This document shows, piece by piece, positions 1 through 5,314 of a stretch of 6,555 nt of DNA. Position 1 is the stretch's first letter, and each line of letters begins with the position of its first letter. The translations under genes were made by a program, and so were the position numbers. Source of the stretch: Anaerolineales bacterium (GTDB lineage Bacteria; Chloroflexota; Anaerolineae; Anaerolineales; UBA4823); contig JAQUAE010000107.1 of assembly GCA_028687395.1 (NCBI GenBank), positions 1 through 6,555 on the forward strand. The letters are read 5' to 3'. The notes under the pieces are model-generated. The model was not told the DNA's origin and ran no database searches. It worked only from the letters and a program-made list of their open reading frames with translations.

Positions 1-359
1 TCTTCCTGCCGCCGGAGTCGTCCACGCCGCAGCGCGTGCAGGGGGTGATGGTGAGCGACCAGGAGGTGGAGAAGGTGATCACCTTCTGGCAGAGGGGGCG
101 CGAGCAGGGCGCTGCCGAGCCGCCGCCATGGGAGGAGATGCTCAAGGAAGAAGCCATGCTCTCGGAGAACGACGAGCTGGTCGGGGAAGCCATCCGCATC
201 GTGCGCCAGACGGGTCACGCCAGCGCCTCGTTGCTGCAGCGGCGGCTGCGCATTGGCTACCCGCGGGCGGCGCGGCTGATCGACGAACTGGAACGCATGG
301 GCGTGGTTGGTCCTTCGATGGGGGGCGGCAAGGAACGCGCAGTGCTGGAGGAAGAGTAA
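1..359 (+). CDS. ftsK: DNA translocase FtsK/SpoIIIE, C-terminal end (partial)
   Basis: This is the 3' end of an FtsK/SpoIIIE DNA translocase, the septum-located ATPase that pumps chromosomal DNA during division. The frame is open from base 3, with 118 residues visible before the TAA at 357-359. The first residues, LPPESSTPQRVQG followed by VSDQEVEKVITFW, match the end of the motor domain, where the family reads P.R.QG.fvsd.Ev..v..fw. An acidic linker follows. The last ~65 residues (DELVGEAIRIV, ASASLLQRRLRIGYPRAARLIDELERMGVVGP) are the winged-helix gamma domain, which in known FtsK proteins reads the polar sequences that orient translocation. The motor's Walker motifs lie upstream of the window. 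The gene converges on the minus-strand RRM gene. The bacterial division role is established for the family, and full-length architecture cannot be seen. Confidence is high for family and frame. Confidence 0.93.
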   Translation, partial: FLPPESSTPQRVQGVMVSDQEVEKVITFWQRGREQGAAEPPPWEEMLKEEAMLSENDELVGEAIRIVRQTGHASASLLQRRLRIGYPRAARLIDELERMGVVGPSMGGGKERAVLEEE

Positions 360-474
360 TCCAAGGAGAAAGGAAATCGAAATGGGCCCGGCGAGGCGGC
401 CAGGACGCATTTCGTCACCGCGCCTGAGGGGGTGGTAGAGGCGGGCGGGTGGTTCACGGCCAGGCAGCAGGGAT

Positions 475-504
475 AAAAAATGCCCCGCCGGTTTAGAGCG
501 GGGC
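475..504 (-). terminator. Rho-independent terminator of the first RRM gene
   Basis: On the minus strand a perfect 7-bp GC stem (GCCCCGC, 498-504, with GCGGGGC, 482-488) closes a 9-nt loop. It is followed by ATTTTTTA (T run at 475-480). It lies about 20 nt after the RRM gene stop. Read on the plus strand it has no T run, so it should not serve ftsK. Confidence 0.88.
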
Positions 505-523
505 AGGGTTGGTGAAGCGGGGC

Positions 524-814
524 TTAATAGCGGCGCTTGCTGAACTTGTTGCCGCGGGAGAATTCCTCGCGCGGGCGAGCGATGTTGACGCGGATGGCCC
601 GGTCGTCGAGGGTCTTCTCGTTGAACATGCTGATGGCTTTCTCGGCTTCGACCTGGCTGCCCATGGTGACGAAGGCGAAGCCCTTGGAGCGGCCGGTATC
701 ACGGTCTTTGATCAGTTCCACGGATGTCACCGCGCCTGCCTGGCTTAGCAGGGTGCGCAGACCTTCCTCGGTCGTGTCGTAGGACAGGTTGCCAACGTAC
801 AGTTTCGTTTCCAT
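524..814 (-). CDS. Single-RRM RNA-binding protein, paralogue A
   Basis: A 96-residue protein made of one RNA recognition motif and a short basic tail; such small bacterial RRM proteins bind single-stranded RNA in the cytoplasm. RNP2 is LYVGNL (residues 5-10) and RNP1 is KGFAFVTM (44-51), so both aromatic stacking residues (Y6 and the RNP1 phenylalanines) are present. The fold runs to IRVNIARPRE (74-83). The tail (SRGNKFSKRRY) is basic and lacks the long glycine-rich extension of some cyanobacterial Rbp proteins. The ATG at 812-814 starts directly at the domain. Its ribosome binding site is weak (AAGGAA about 12 nt away), suggesting modest or leader-controlled translation. A paralogue lies 209 nt upstream on the same strand with its own promoter and a related leader. 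In cyanobacteria such proteins are cold-induced; that role here is inference. Confidence 0.93.
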   Translation of the reverse strand: METKLYVGNLSYDTTEEGLRTLLSQAGAVTSVELIKDRDTGRSKGFAFVTMGSQVEAEKAISMFNEKTLDDRAIRVNIARPREEFSRGNKFSKRRY

Positions 815-932
815 TTCTGTTTCTTTTTCCTTTTTGAATAGTGCAGATCCGTGGTTAACGAATTTGTCGCCATCCTTATTTCACGGAGTGGCGACAAAAC
901 CTTGCCCGCAAATCTGAGAATAAGTCTCTTCC
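815..932 (-). promoter_or_regulatory. Structured 5' leader of RRM gene A
   Basis: This is the leader between the candidate promoter and the start codon (minus strand). It contains a strong hairpin with perfect 10-bp arms TTTGTCGCCA/TGGCGACAAA (863-872 and 889-898). The loop can add TCC/GGA pairs with one bulge. TTAACCAC follows at 851-858, then an A-rich stretch with the weak ribosome binding site. The same order (stem, GGATGGCG-R-CAAA, TTAACCAC) occurs in the leader of the second RRM gene. It may act in autoregulation or temperature response; only the sequence and fold are visible. Confidence 0.6.
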
Positions 933-941
933 AGTATACCA
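933..941 (-). promoter_or_regulatory. Extended -10 promoter of RRM gene A
   Basis: The minus strand reads TGGTATACT, an extended -10 element (TGn then TATACT) without a convincing -35 hexamer. Transcription would start near 926 and give a leader of about 112 nt. The second RRM gene has the same promoter style. Confidence 0.5.
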
Positions 942-1022
942 CATTATGGATTTCTGGAAGGGTGAGTTTTGGTATGGATGTAAGGTGGCCTCCAAGCGCG
1001 GGAGCGGGCAAGACTCTCCAAT

Positions 1023-1358
1023 TTATGAGGGTTTGCGCGGCGCGGCGCCCTTGCGACGGCGGGAGGGAGGCGGTGGGTCGGTGTACCAGCCGCCGCCATC
1101 GGGCAATTTCTCACGGGGGCGGGCGATGTTGACCCTCATGGTGCGCCCGTGCAGGTCGGAACCATTCAGCATACCCACGGCGCGCTGCGCTTCGACCTGG
1201 TCTTCCATATCGATAAAGGCAATCTGCTTGGGATGACCAGGATCGCTAATGGTAATCATTTCCACAGCCACGACAGTGCCCACCTTGGCGAACAGAGCTT
1301 TGAGATCTTCCTGGGTAGTGGTACGGGACAGATTACCGACGAACAGTCTATTCTCCAT
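1023..1358 (-). CDS. Single-RRM RNA-binding protein, paralogue B, with divergent RNP1
   Basis: A 111-residue paralogue of the neighbouring RRM protein. I start it at ATG 1356-1358 (MENRLFVGNL), which aligns with METKLYVGNL of the neighbour and has AAGGAG 10 nt upstream. In-frame ATGs further upstream (at 1380-1382 and 1422-1424) would add 8 or 22 residues but have no ribosome binding site and lie in the conserved leader. RNP2 is intact (LFVGNL, 5-10). RNP1 reads KQIAFIDM (44-51): the usual glycine is Q45 and the first aromatic is I46, so one RNA-stacking contact is lost. The domain ends VNIARPREK as in the neighbour, then a tail GGGWYTDPPPPSRRRKG replaces the short basic tail. The shared core suggests duplication, and the changed RNP1 and tail suggest a shifted target. 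I see no clear terminator after it. Confidence 0.88.
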   Translation of the reverse strand: MENRLFVGNLSRTTTQEDLKALFAKVGTVVAVEMITISDPGHPKQIAFIDMEDQVEAQRAVGMLNGSDLHGRTMRVNIARPREKLPDGGGWYTDPPPPSRRRKGAAPRKPS

Positions 1359-1478
1359 TTTGGTCTTGCTCCTTGCGTTCATAACACAGCGATTGTGGTT
1401 AAAAATTTGCCGCCATCCAATCAACGCGGAGGCGGAAACCAGCCAATCACACGCCAGCGTATTCAGTTGTCTTCATTA
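1359..1478 (-). promoter_or_regulatory. Structured 5' leader of RRM gene B
   Basis: A leader of about 110-115 nt on the minus strand, related to that of RRM gene A. The stem is TTT-CCGCC-TCC pairing with GGA-T-GGCGG-C-AAA (1406-1438), with single-base bulges. TTAACCAC follows at 1395-1402. Compared with leader A, one T-A pair in the stem has become C-G, a compensating change expected if RNA pairing is selected. The ribosome binding site AAGGAG lies at 1369-1374. Confidence 0.6.
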
Positions 1479-1487
1479 ATTATATCA
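1479..1487 (-). promoter_or_regulatory. Extended -10 promoter of RRM gene B
   Basis: The minus strand reads TGATATAAT: a perfect TATAAT with the TGn extension. No good -35 is present at the normal distance, as expected for extended -10 promoters. The start would fall near 1472. Confidence 0.6.
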
Positions 1488-1499
1488 TGCGGTCTTAAC

Positions 1500-1667
1500 A
1501 ATTGCATTAGACGAGCATGAATAAAAGCAAAAGCGGCTCTAAGGTGGAGGATTGTAGCTCTTTAAATAGCTACGGACAGGGGAAAAGCCCGGCTTTCAAC
1601 TTTCTCCTACTGCTCGAGCCACCACGAGATACGATCAAATGAAATGAGGTATCAGTGGGGACTGATT
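1500..1667. other. Non-coding gap with short palindromes
   Basis: No gene is supported in this gap between the RRM-B promoter and the end of the acetyltransferase gene. It holds three small dyads: GTAGCT/AGCTAC (1554-1573, 8-nt loop), AAAGCC-C-GGCTTT (1584-1596), and ATCAGT-GGGG-ACTGAT (1651-1666). The last is a perfect 6-bp stem that begins one base after the acetyltransferase stop on the minus strand. None is followed by a T run, so a terminator role is only possible. Confidence 0.4.
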
Positions 1668-2618
1668 TCAGGATGGCTCCCACCCCTCCACGAACCTGAT
1701 CAAGGAGTACGCCACGGGGGTGAACCAGCGCATCCAGAAGCGCGCAGCGAGGACGTTCGTGGCTTCGAAGTCGACGGCGCAGCGCGCCGCGCCCTGCGCC
1801 TGCGCCCAGGCCAGCGCCTGGTTGACCAGCAGGCTGGCCACGCCCTGCCCCCGCCATTCCGGGCGGATGAAGGCGCCTGAGATATTGACTGAAGCCAGGT
1901 CCTGCAGCAGCTCGCACTCGCAATCAGCGCCGGGCGCGAGGGAGAGGTAGCCCTGTGCTTCCCCGCCCGCTTCCGCCAGCCAGATAGCGTAACCGTCCCC
2001 TTCGAATTGGGGAGTAATCTCGTCCAGGTCATGAGGGAAGAAGGTGGGGGAGGCGGCCAGGTGCGCCTGCAGAGCGCGGGTCAGCTCGTCCACTACAGCG
2101 GCGTCTGCAGGGGTCGCCTGGCGGACTTTGATGCCGGGAAGCGGCTTGCCGGGGAGAGGGGCAAGCTGGCGAACGCCATCCACGTTGATCAGGGCGAAGC
2201 CCAGCCACTGCCAGGCCTGCAGCGCGGGCGGGTCGCCGGCCAGCAGGGTGACCAGGTGGGTGCGGGTTCCCTCGCCAACCCACAGGTCAGCGAGGTGGGC
2301 GTACATGTCCGTGTAAAGGCGCGGTGAGCTGCCGGGAAGGATGGCGTTAGCCCATACCGGCGAGTAAGCGGTGGGGCGACCGAAGAAGCGGGGAAGGTAC
2401 AGGGCAAGCATGAAGCCGGCCAGCTTGCCATCCTGCAGGGCGACCACACCGGGGCGCTCGACGGCCAGGTCGCCCAGCCAGCCGAGGATGGGCTGGGGAG
2501 ATTCATAGGCGGCGGGCAGGAGCGGCACACGCTGGCGCATGAGGCGCACCCGGGCGCAGACCAGGTCGGCGGCTTGCTCGAGGTGGGTTTCGGTGAAAGG
2601 AGCTATGCGCTGTGTCAA
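1668..2618 (-). CDS. GNAT-family N-acetyltransferase with two tandem domains
   Basis: A 316-residue protein, about twice the length of a single GNAT domain. The family transfers an acetyl group from acetyl-CoA to an amine; the substrate cannot be read from sequence. The C-terminal domain (about 163-312) starts IKVRQATPADAAVVDEL and carries the acetyl-CoA loop in IRPEWRGQGVASLLV (251-265; R-G-Q-G-V-A). ATNVLAARFWMRWFTPVAYSL (286-306) follows as the motif-B-like end. The N-terminal half looks like a decayed GNAT domain: IAPFTETHLEQAADLV at the start, GFMLALYL (68-75), and AWQWLGF (135-141), with no R-x-x-G-x-G/A loop. The start is TTG (2616-2618), the only start in frame after the upstream stop at 2646-2648; GGGG 8 nt upstream is a poor ribosome binding site. 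A membrane-protein gene lies 132 nt upstream on the same strand, so co-transcription is possible. Confidence 0.85.
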   Translation of the reverse strand: MTQRIAPFTETHLEQAADLVCARVRLMRQRVPLLPAAYESPQPILGWLGDLAVERPGVVALQDGKLAGFMLALYLPRFFGRPTAYSPVWANAILPGSSPRLYTDMYAHLADLWVGEGTRTHLVTLLAGDPPALQAWQWLGFALINVDGVRQLAPLPGKPLPGIKVRQATPADAAVVDELTRALQAHLAASPTFFPHDLDEITPQFEGDGYAIWLAEAGGEAQGYLSLAPGADCECELLQDLASVNISGAFIRPEWRGQGVASLLVNQALAWAQAQGAARCAVDFEATNVLAARFWMRWFTPVAYSLIRFVEGWEPS

Positions 2619-2750
2619 GTGGGATACCCCAGCAGGAGGGATTTTTCAGTAAATAATGGCTGCTGAATATGTCGCGCCTGGCCGGCCAGAAGGGGGGGGA
2701 GCACCGGGCGGCTGAGAGCCCCCTCGAGCTCCACCCCTCTGGAATCTGGT

Positions 2751-3128
2751 TTACAGGCGGGAACTATAATAGCCGAAGGCGATGGCGAAGGCGGCCATGA
2801 TGACAGCGTTCATCCATAGTATGGCGGGCAGGCCCTCAAAGAGGAGCCCCCAGAGGAAGACCAGGGTGGCGAGGGTAGTCCAGACGACCTCCGCTTTGAC
2901 GATGATCTTGACCTGCTCCCGGTTGGCAGCCTGGTAACCCCACCAGGAGCTGGCGGAGAAAGCCAGAATGGCGGCGCCCACCAGGCGGTACATCGCCGGT
3001 TCGGTGACATTCACCCCAACCAAGCTCCACACTTGCGGGTAGAGCAGCATGCCCACCCCGAAGATGGCGCCAACAATGATATGAATCAGGAAGGTGGTCT
3101 TGAGGCCACCGGGGATTTTTTGCTCCAT
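2751..3128 (-). CDS. Small four-helix membrane protein, function unknown
   Basis: A 125-residue integral membrane protein that I cannot assign to a named family. Four hydrophobic segments are visible: about 12-30 (FLIHIIVGAIFGVGMLLY), 47-64, 80-98 (EVVWTTLATLVFLWGLLF) and 101-120 (PAILWMNAVIMAAFAIAFGY). Between helices 2 and 3 is a short charged loop, NREQVKIIVKAE. No signal peptide or catalytic motif is seen. The layout (short cytosolic N-terminus, W/Y-rich helix ends) resembles the many small DUF-type four-helix proteins. I start it at ATG 3126-3128 because GGAGG lies 8 nt upstream; an in-frame ATG 33 nt further upstream lacks such a site. The gene is real by ribosome site and helix pattern; any role is unknown. 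The acetyltransferase gene follows downstream. Confidence 0.75.
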   Translation of the reverse strand: MEQKIPGGLKTTFLIHIIVGAIFGVGMLLYPQVWSLVGVNVTEPAMYRLVGAAILAFSASSWWGYQAANREQVKIIVKAEVVWTTLATLVFLWGLLFEGLPAILWMNAVIMAAFAIAFGYYSSRL

Positions 3129-3273
3129 GGCTGTTTCCTCCGTATACTTGCTTATGAACAAAGAAAACCAGGCGGGCAGAACGGCGGGCGACCTCCTTAC
3201 TCCGCTTCACACGACCGACGCTCGCATGTAAGAGATAGCTCTGGCGATCGAGCCGGGCGGGCACGCTATGACC

Positions 3274-3301
3274 CTTACACCGGGCATGCCGGCAGGGTAA
3301 G
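3274..3301 (-). promoter_or_regulatory. Hairpin in the leader of the membrane-protein gene
   Basis: On the minus strand CTTAC (3297-3301) pairs with GTAAG (3274-3278), enclosing CCGG-CATGC-CCGG, a GC-rich inner stem. It would lie just inside the transcript if the promoter at 3316-3344 is used. The leader would then be about 180 nt, long for such a small gene. No known riboswitch is recognised. Confidence 0.3.
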
Positions 3302-3315
3302 CAGGAGCAACTTCC

Positions 3316-3344
3316 ATAATACACATATTAATGATGAAAAGCAA
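3316..3344 (-). promoter_or_regulatory. Candidate promoter of the membrane-protein gene
   Basis: The minus strand has TTGCTT (-35, 3339-3344), a 17-bp spacer and TATTAT (-10, 3316-3321). The -10 is good and the -35 only fair. The start would be near 3309, far upstream of the ATG at 3128. Confidence 0.4.
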
Positions 3345-3415
3345 GCCCTGCCTGCGGGCGGGTGAGATGGCCCGCCAACCTCCTCTACGGCGAGAGGGGA
3401 AGAAAGGAGTGGTAG

Positions 3416-3539
3416 GGCATGGGTTTCTTAAAGTCCGTCCAGGGTGTCATTAGCCGGGAGGGGATTGCTTCGACCGGCCCAGAACACCGGTCTCGCAATG
3501 GCACAGAACGAGGCGCTTTGACTTTAAGAAAACCCTGCC
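3416..3539. repeat. Palindromic MITE-like element, copy 1 (full)
   Basis: A 124-bp non-coding element with nested dyads. The outer 20-bp ends (3416-3435 and 3520-3539) are inverted repeats matching at 18 of 20 positions, sharing TTTCTTAAAGTC. The inner arms ATTGC...GACCGG (3464-3477) and CCGGTC...GCAAT (3487-3499) form a second dyad of the widespread CATTGCGAG...GAAGCAATC repeat type. GGC-C-CAGAAC (3476-3485) and GGC-A-CAGAAC (3500-3509) are near-direct repeats around the right inner arm. It encodes no transposase; spread by a transposase in trans is inference. A second copy lies inverted at 5909-5973. Confidence 0.7.
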
Positions 3540-3580
3540 TTCTTGGAAATCGCATCCCTGACCTCACCTCTCGGAGCAGT

Positions 3581-3609
3581 GTGAAGGCAGCGCGCCTTCA
3601 CAAAGGCGC
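3581..3609 (+). promoter_or_regulatory. Overlapping palindromes at the reductase promoter (candidate operator)
   Basis: Two perfect dyads share a strand here. GTGAAGGC-AGCGC-GCCTTCAC (3581-3601) ends on the -35 box, and GCGCCTT-CACA-AAGGCGC (3592-3609) spans it. They cannot both form at once. Their position over the -35 hexamer suits a repressor site. No regulator can be named. Confidence 0.45.
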
Positions 3610-3625
3610 TCAAAACGGGTATATT
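3597..3625 (+). promoter_or_regulatory. Sigma-70-type promoter of the aldo/keto reductase gene
   Basis: TTCACA (-35, 3597-3602), a 17-bp spacer and TATATT (-10, 3620-3625) each match consensus at five of six positions. The predicted start near 3631 leaves a leader of about 38 nt. Confidence 0.65.
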
Positions 3626-3669
3626 GCGGTGAAACCCTTGGTGGTCATCTCGAACAAGGAGGCGCGCTG

Positions 3670-4641
3670 ATGAACTACCGGCGTTTTGGCAGAACGAACT
3701 GGATGGTGAGCGAGATTGGCTACGGCATGTGGGGTATGGGGGGATGGAGCGGCTCGCACGGCGCCGAATCCCTGCAGGCGCTGCAGCGCGCCGTCGAGCT
3801 AGGTTGCAACTTCTACGACACCGCCTGGTCGTACGGTGAAGGGCGCAGCGAACGACTGTTGGGGGAGCTCGTGCGGGGCAACCCAGAGCAAAAGCTGTTC
3901 CTGGCGACCAAGATACCGCCCAAAAACCGCATCTGGCCCAGCCATCGAGGGTTCAGCCTGGACGAATGCTTCCCGCCGGAGACGATCCACGAATACGTGC
4001 ACAAGAGCCTGCAAAACCTGGGTGTGGAGTGCATTGACCTGATCCAGTTCCATGTCTGGGAGGATGCCTGGCTGGAGGACGAGCACTGGGTGAGGGCGAT
4101 CGAAGCGTTGCGTGAGCAGGGGCGGTTGAAGGCGGTGGGCATCAGTATCAACCGCTGGGAGCCATGGAACGGGGTGAAGGCGGTGCGCAGCGGATTGATC
4201 GACGCGGTGCAGGTGATCTACAACATCTTCGACCAGAATCCGGAGGATGAGTTGTTCGTCGCTTGCCAGGAGATGGACGTGGCGGTCATCGCCCGGGTGC
4301 CCTTCGACGAGGGCACGCTGATCGGGACGCTGACCGTGGAGAGCACCTGGCCGAAGGGCGACTGGCGCAATACCTACTTCGTGAAGGAGAATCTGGGCAG
4401 CAGCGTGGAGCGGGCCGAGCGCCTGAAGGCGCTGCTGCCCCCGGGGATGAGCTTGCCCGAGATGGCGCTGCGCTTCATCTTGAACAATCCGGTGGTGAGC
4501 ACCACCAGCCCAGGGATGCGCAAGGTGAAGCACGTGGAGGCCAACCTGGCGTGCAGCCAAGCGGGGCCGCTAGCGGAGGTCTTACACGCCGAGCTGCGCA
4601 AGCACCGCTGGGAGCGCTCGCCGACGAGCTGGTCGCAGTGA
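3670..4641 (+). CDS. Aldo/keto reductase
   Basis: A 323-residue, full-length member of the aldo/keto reductase superfamily: cytosolic NADPH-dependent TIM-barrel enzymes that reduce carbonyls to alcohols. The N-terminus YRRFGRTNWMVSEIGYGMWGMGG is typical of the family. The catalytic tetrad is complete: D50 and Y55 in NFYDTAWSYGEGRSE, K81 in ATKIPP, and H128 in IQFHVWED. KAVGISIN (154-161) and VQVIYNIFDQ (about 189-198) are the expected barrel strands, and the cofactor-binding end includes LRFILNNPVVSTTSPGMRKVKHVEANL. The start ATG has AAGGAGG 7 nt upstream. The gene has its own promoter with palindromes over the -35 box and is followed by a hairpin. Its base composition matches the chromosome (about 63% GC in a 240-nt hand count), unlike the HxlR-DoxX cassette after it. 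The substrate is unknown; the general stress or detoxification role of many relatives is only a possibility. Confidence 0.93.
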   Translation: MNYRRFGRTNWMVSEIGYGMWGMGGWSGSHGAESLQALQRAVELGCNFYDTAWSYGEGRSERLLGELVRGNPEQKLFLATKIPPKNRIWPSHRGFSLDECFPPETIHEYVHKSLQNLGVECIDLIQFHVWEDAWLEDEHWVRAIEALREQGRLKAVGISINRWEPWNGVKAVRSGLIDAVQVIYNIFDQNPEDELFVACQEMDVAVIARVPFDEGTLIGTLTVESTWPKGDWRNTYFVKENLGSSVERAERLKALLPPGMSLPEMALRFILNNPVVSTTSPGMRKVKHVEANLACSQAGPLAEVLHAELRKHRWERSPTSWSQ

Positions 4642-4673
4642 GGCAGCGCCGGGGGGGGTGAGGAGGGGACAAA

Positions 4674-4696
4674 TGGCGACAAGCAAATTGTCGCCA
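4674..4696. repeat. Perfect hairpin downstream of the reductase gene
   Basis: TGGCGACAA and TTGTCGCCA are perfect 9-bp arms around a GCAAA loop, 33 nt after the reductase stop. There is no T run on either side, so Rho-independent termination is unlikely; it may stabilise the 3' end. The arm word TGGCGACAA also forms the arms of the RRM-A leader hairpin, but in the opposite order. Confidence 0.6.
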
Positions 4697-4725
4697 ATCG
4701 CGGCGGGGCAGGCGCGGAACTGGAT

Positions 4726-4745
4726 GGCGAGAGTCAAACCGTCGC
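4726..4745. repeat. Decayed copy of the CGACGGT palindrome
   Basis: GGCGA-GA-GTCAAACCGTCGC matches the palindromes at 5839-5884 (GGTCAAACCGTCGCC arm) with two changes in the left arm, so it no longer folds perfectly. It marks the left edge of the AT-rich cassette, whose right side carries the intact copies. Confidence 0.45.
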
Positions 4746-4772
4746 TGAACAACAACAAATCAAAAATCCCCC

Positions 4773-4813
4773 TTGACAAAATTGGAAGTACTATATAACA
4801 TATATCTACTATA
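4773..4813 (+). promoter_or_regulatory. Promoter and candidate operator of the HxlR-type regulator gene
   Basis: A perfect -35 TTGACA (4773-4778) is followed by TATAAC at 15 bp or TAACAT at 17 bp. A direct repeat TACTATA occurs at 4789-4795 and 4807-4813, 18 bp apart. An imperfect dyad AGTA...TACT spans 4787-4810, covering the -10 and start. Placement is right for autoregulation by the HxlR protein, whose relatives bind AT-rich dyads. Confidence 0.6.
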
Positions 4814-4835
4814 AAAAATGTAGCAAGGTGTAATT

Positions 4836-5147
4836 GTGGGCGAAAAATGTCCTATCGGAAAAGCTGCTCAACTTCTGGGTTCCAAGTGGACCCTCGAGTT
4901 GCTTTATTACTTACAGGAACGGCAGCGTTTTGGTGAATTGCAAGAGAGTATTGGCGGCGTTAATCCAACAACGCTTTCCCAGCGTCTCAAGGCGCTGGAA
5001 CATGAGGGCATTGTTCAACGCGCGGTGCTTCCCGATGCGCAACGACATGTGGAGTATGTTCTCACTGATAAAGGTCAGGACCTGCTAGATGTATTTAATA
5101 CCCTGGTTAATTGGGTATCCCGCTGGTATCCTGAAGAAGCGCTATGA
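4836..5147 (+). CDS. HxlR (DUF24) family winged-helix regulator with N-terminal Cys
   Basis: A 103-residue transcription factor that should act as a dimer on DNA. The HxlR family pattern is clear: CPIGKAAQLLGSKWTLELLYYL (5-26), RFGEL (31-35), recognition helix NPTTLSQRLKALE (43-55), and a wing ending HVEYVLTDKG (71-80). A C-terminal dimer helix follows to NWVSRWYPE. C5 sits where YodB and QorR-like members keep the redox-sensing cysteine, so control by quinones, aldehydes or disulfide stress is plausible. The wing reads LPDAQRHVEY where many members have a YP..PprVEY stretch. The start is GTG (4836-4838) with AAGGTG 5 nt upstream; no in-frame ATG precedes it. A doxX-like gene follows, separated by a 38-codon ATPase-like remnant, in an AT-richer segment (about 49% GC in a 240-nt hand count). 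This suggests transfer as a unit. Confidence 0.9.
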   Translation: MGEKCPIGKAAQLLGSKWTLELLYYLQERQRFGELQESIGGVNPTTLSQRLKALEHEGIVQRAVLPDAQRHVEYVLTDKGQDLLDVFNTLVNWVSRWYPEEAL

Positions 5148-5156
5148 AAACTACCA

Positions 5157-5273
5157 ATGCGGAACGCCGCCATTCGGGTTGGGCTGGACGCCGATGAAAT
5201 ACAACGGGAGGTGGAAAGCGGAAAGGTTAACAGGCTTAATTTACAAGTGACGGGTGAAACTTCCCAATCATAG
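5157..5273 (+). pseudogene. Remnant of the N-terminus of a P-type cation ATPase (probable)
   Basis: A 38-codon open frame from ATG 5157 to TAG 5271-5273 reads VGLDADEIQREVESGKVNRLN followed by LQVTGETSQS. This closely resembles the start of cation-transporting P-type ATPases of the CtpE-like group, with the pattern GL...E(V/I)..R...G.(V/T)NR and then T.RS. The frame stops exactly where the first membrane helix should follow, and the next 41 nt lead straight into the DoxX gene. No further ATPase frame is seen. I read it as a deletion scar left when the downstream gene arrived, but it could be a small translated peptide: it begins 9 nt after the HxlR stop, without a clear ribosome binding site. 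The family call is made by eye and is moderate. Confidence 0.5.
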
Positions 5274-5314
5274 GAAACGCTTGAGCAGCACACATTACTT
5301 AAAGGAGTAAAAGT

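Noticed and set aside
1535..1624. tRNA-like outline: GGCTC at 1535 and GAGCC-ACCA at 1616-1623.
   Set aside because: Only five pairs match. There is no T-loop (GGTTCGA-type) or proper D and anticodon arms.
2680..2720. TGGCCGGCCA palindrome and GGCT-GAG-AGCC as a terminator for the membrane-protein gene.
   Set aside because: No T run follows on the minus strand, and short GC palindromes are common at this base composition.
2836..3324. 162-residue minus-strand frame overlapping the membrane-protein gene.
   Set aside because: It uses another frame of the same DNA; the four-helix frame has the strong ribosome binding site and coherent helices.
3419..3670. 83-residue open frame ending at the reductase start.
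   Set aside because: It spans the first MITE-like copy and the reductase promoter, with no ribosome binding site or recognisable domain.
3799..4560. 253-residue open frame on the minus strand opposite the reductase gene.
   Set aside because: It is a shadow of the well-supported reductase frame; the protein is His/Gln/Leu-rich with no family pattern and no ribosome binding site was evident.
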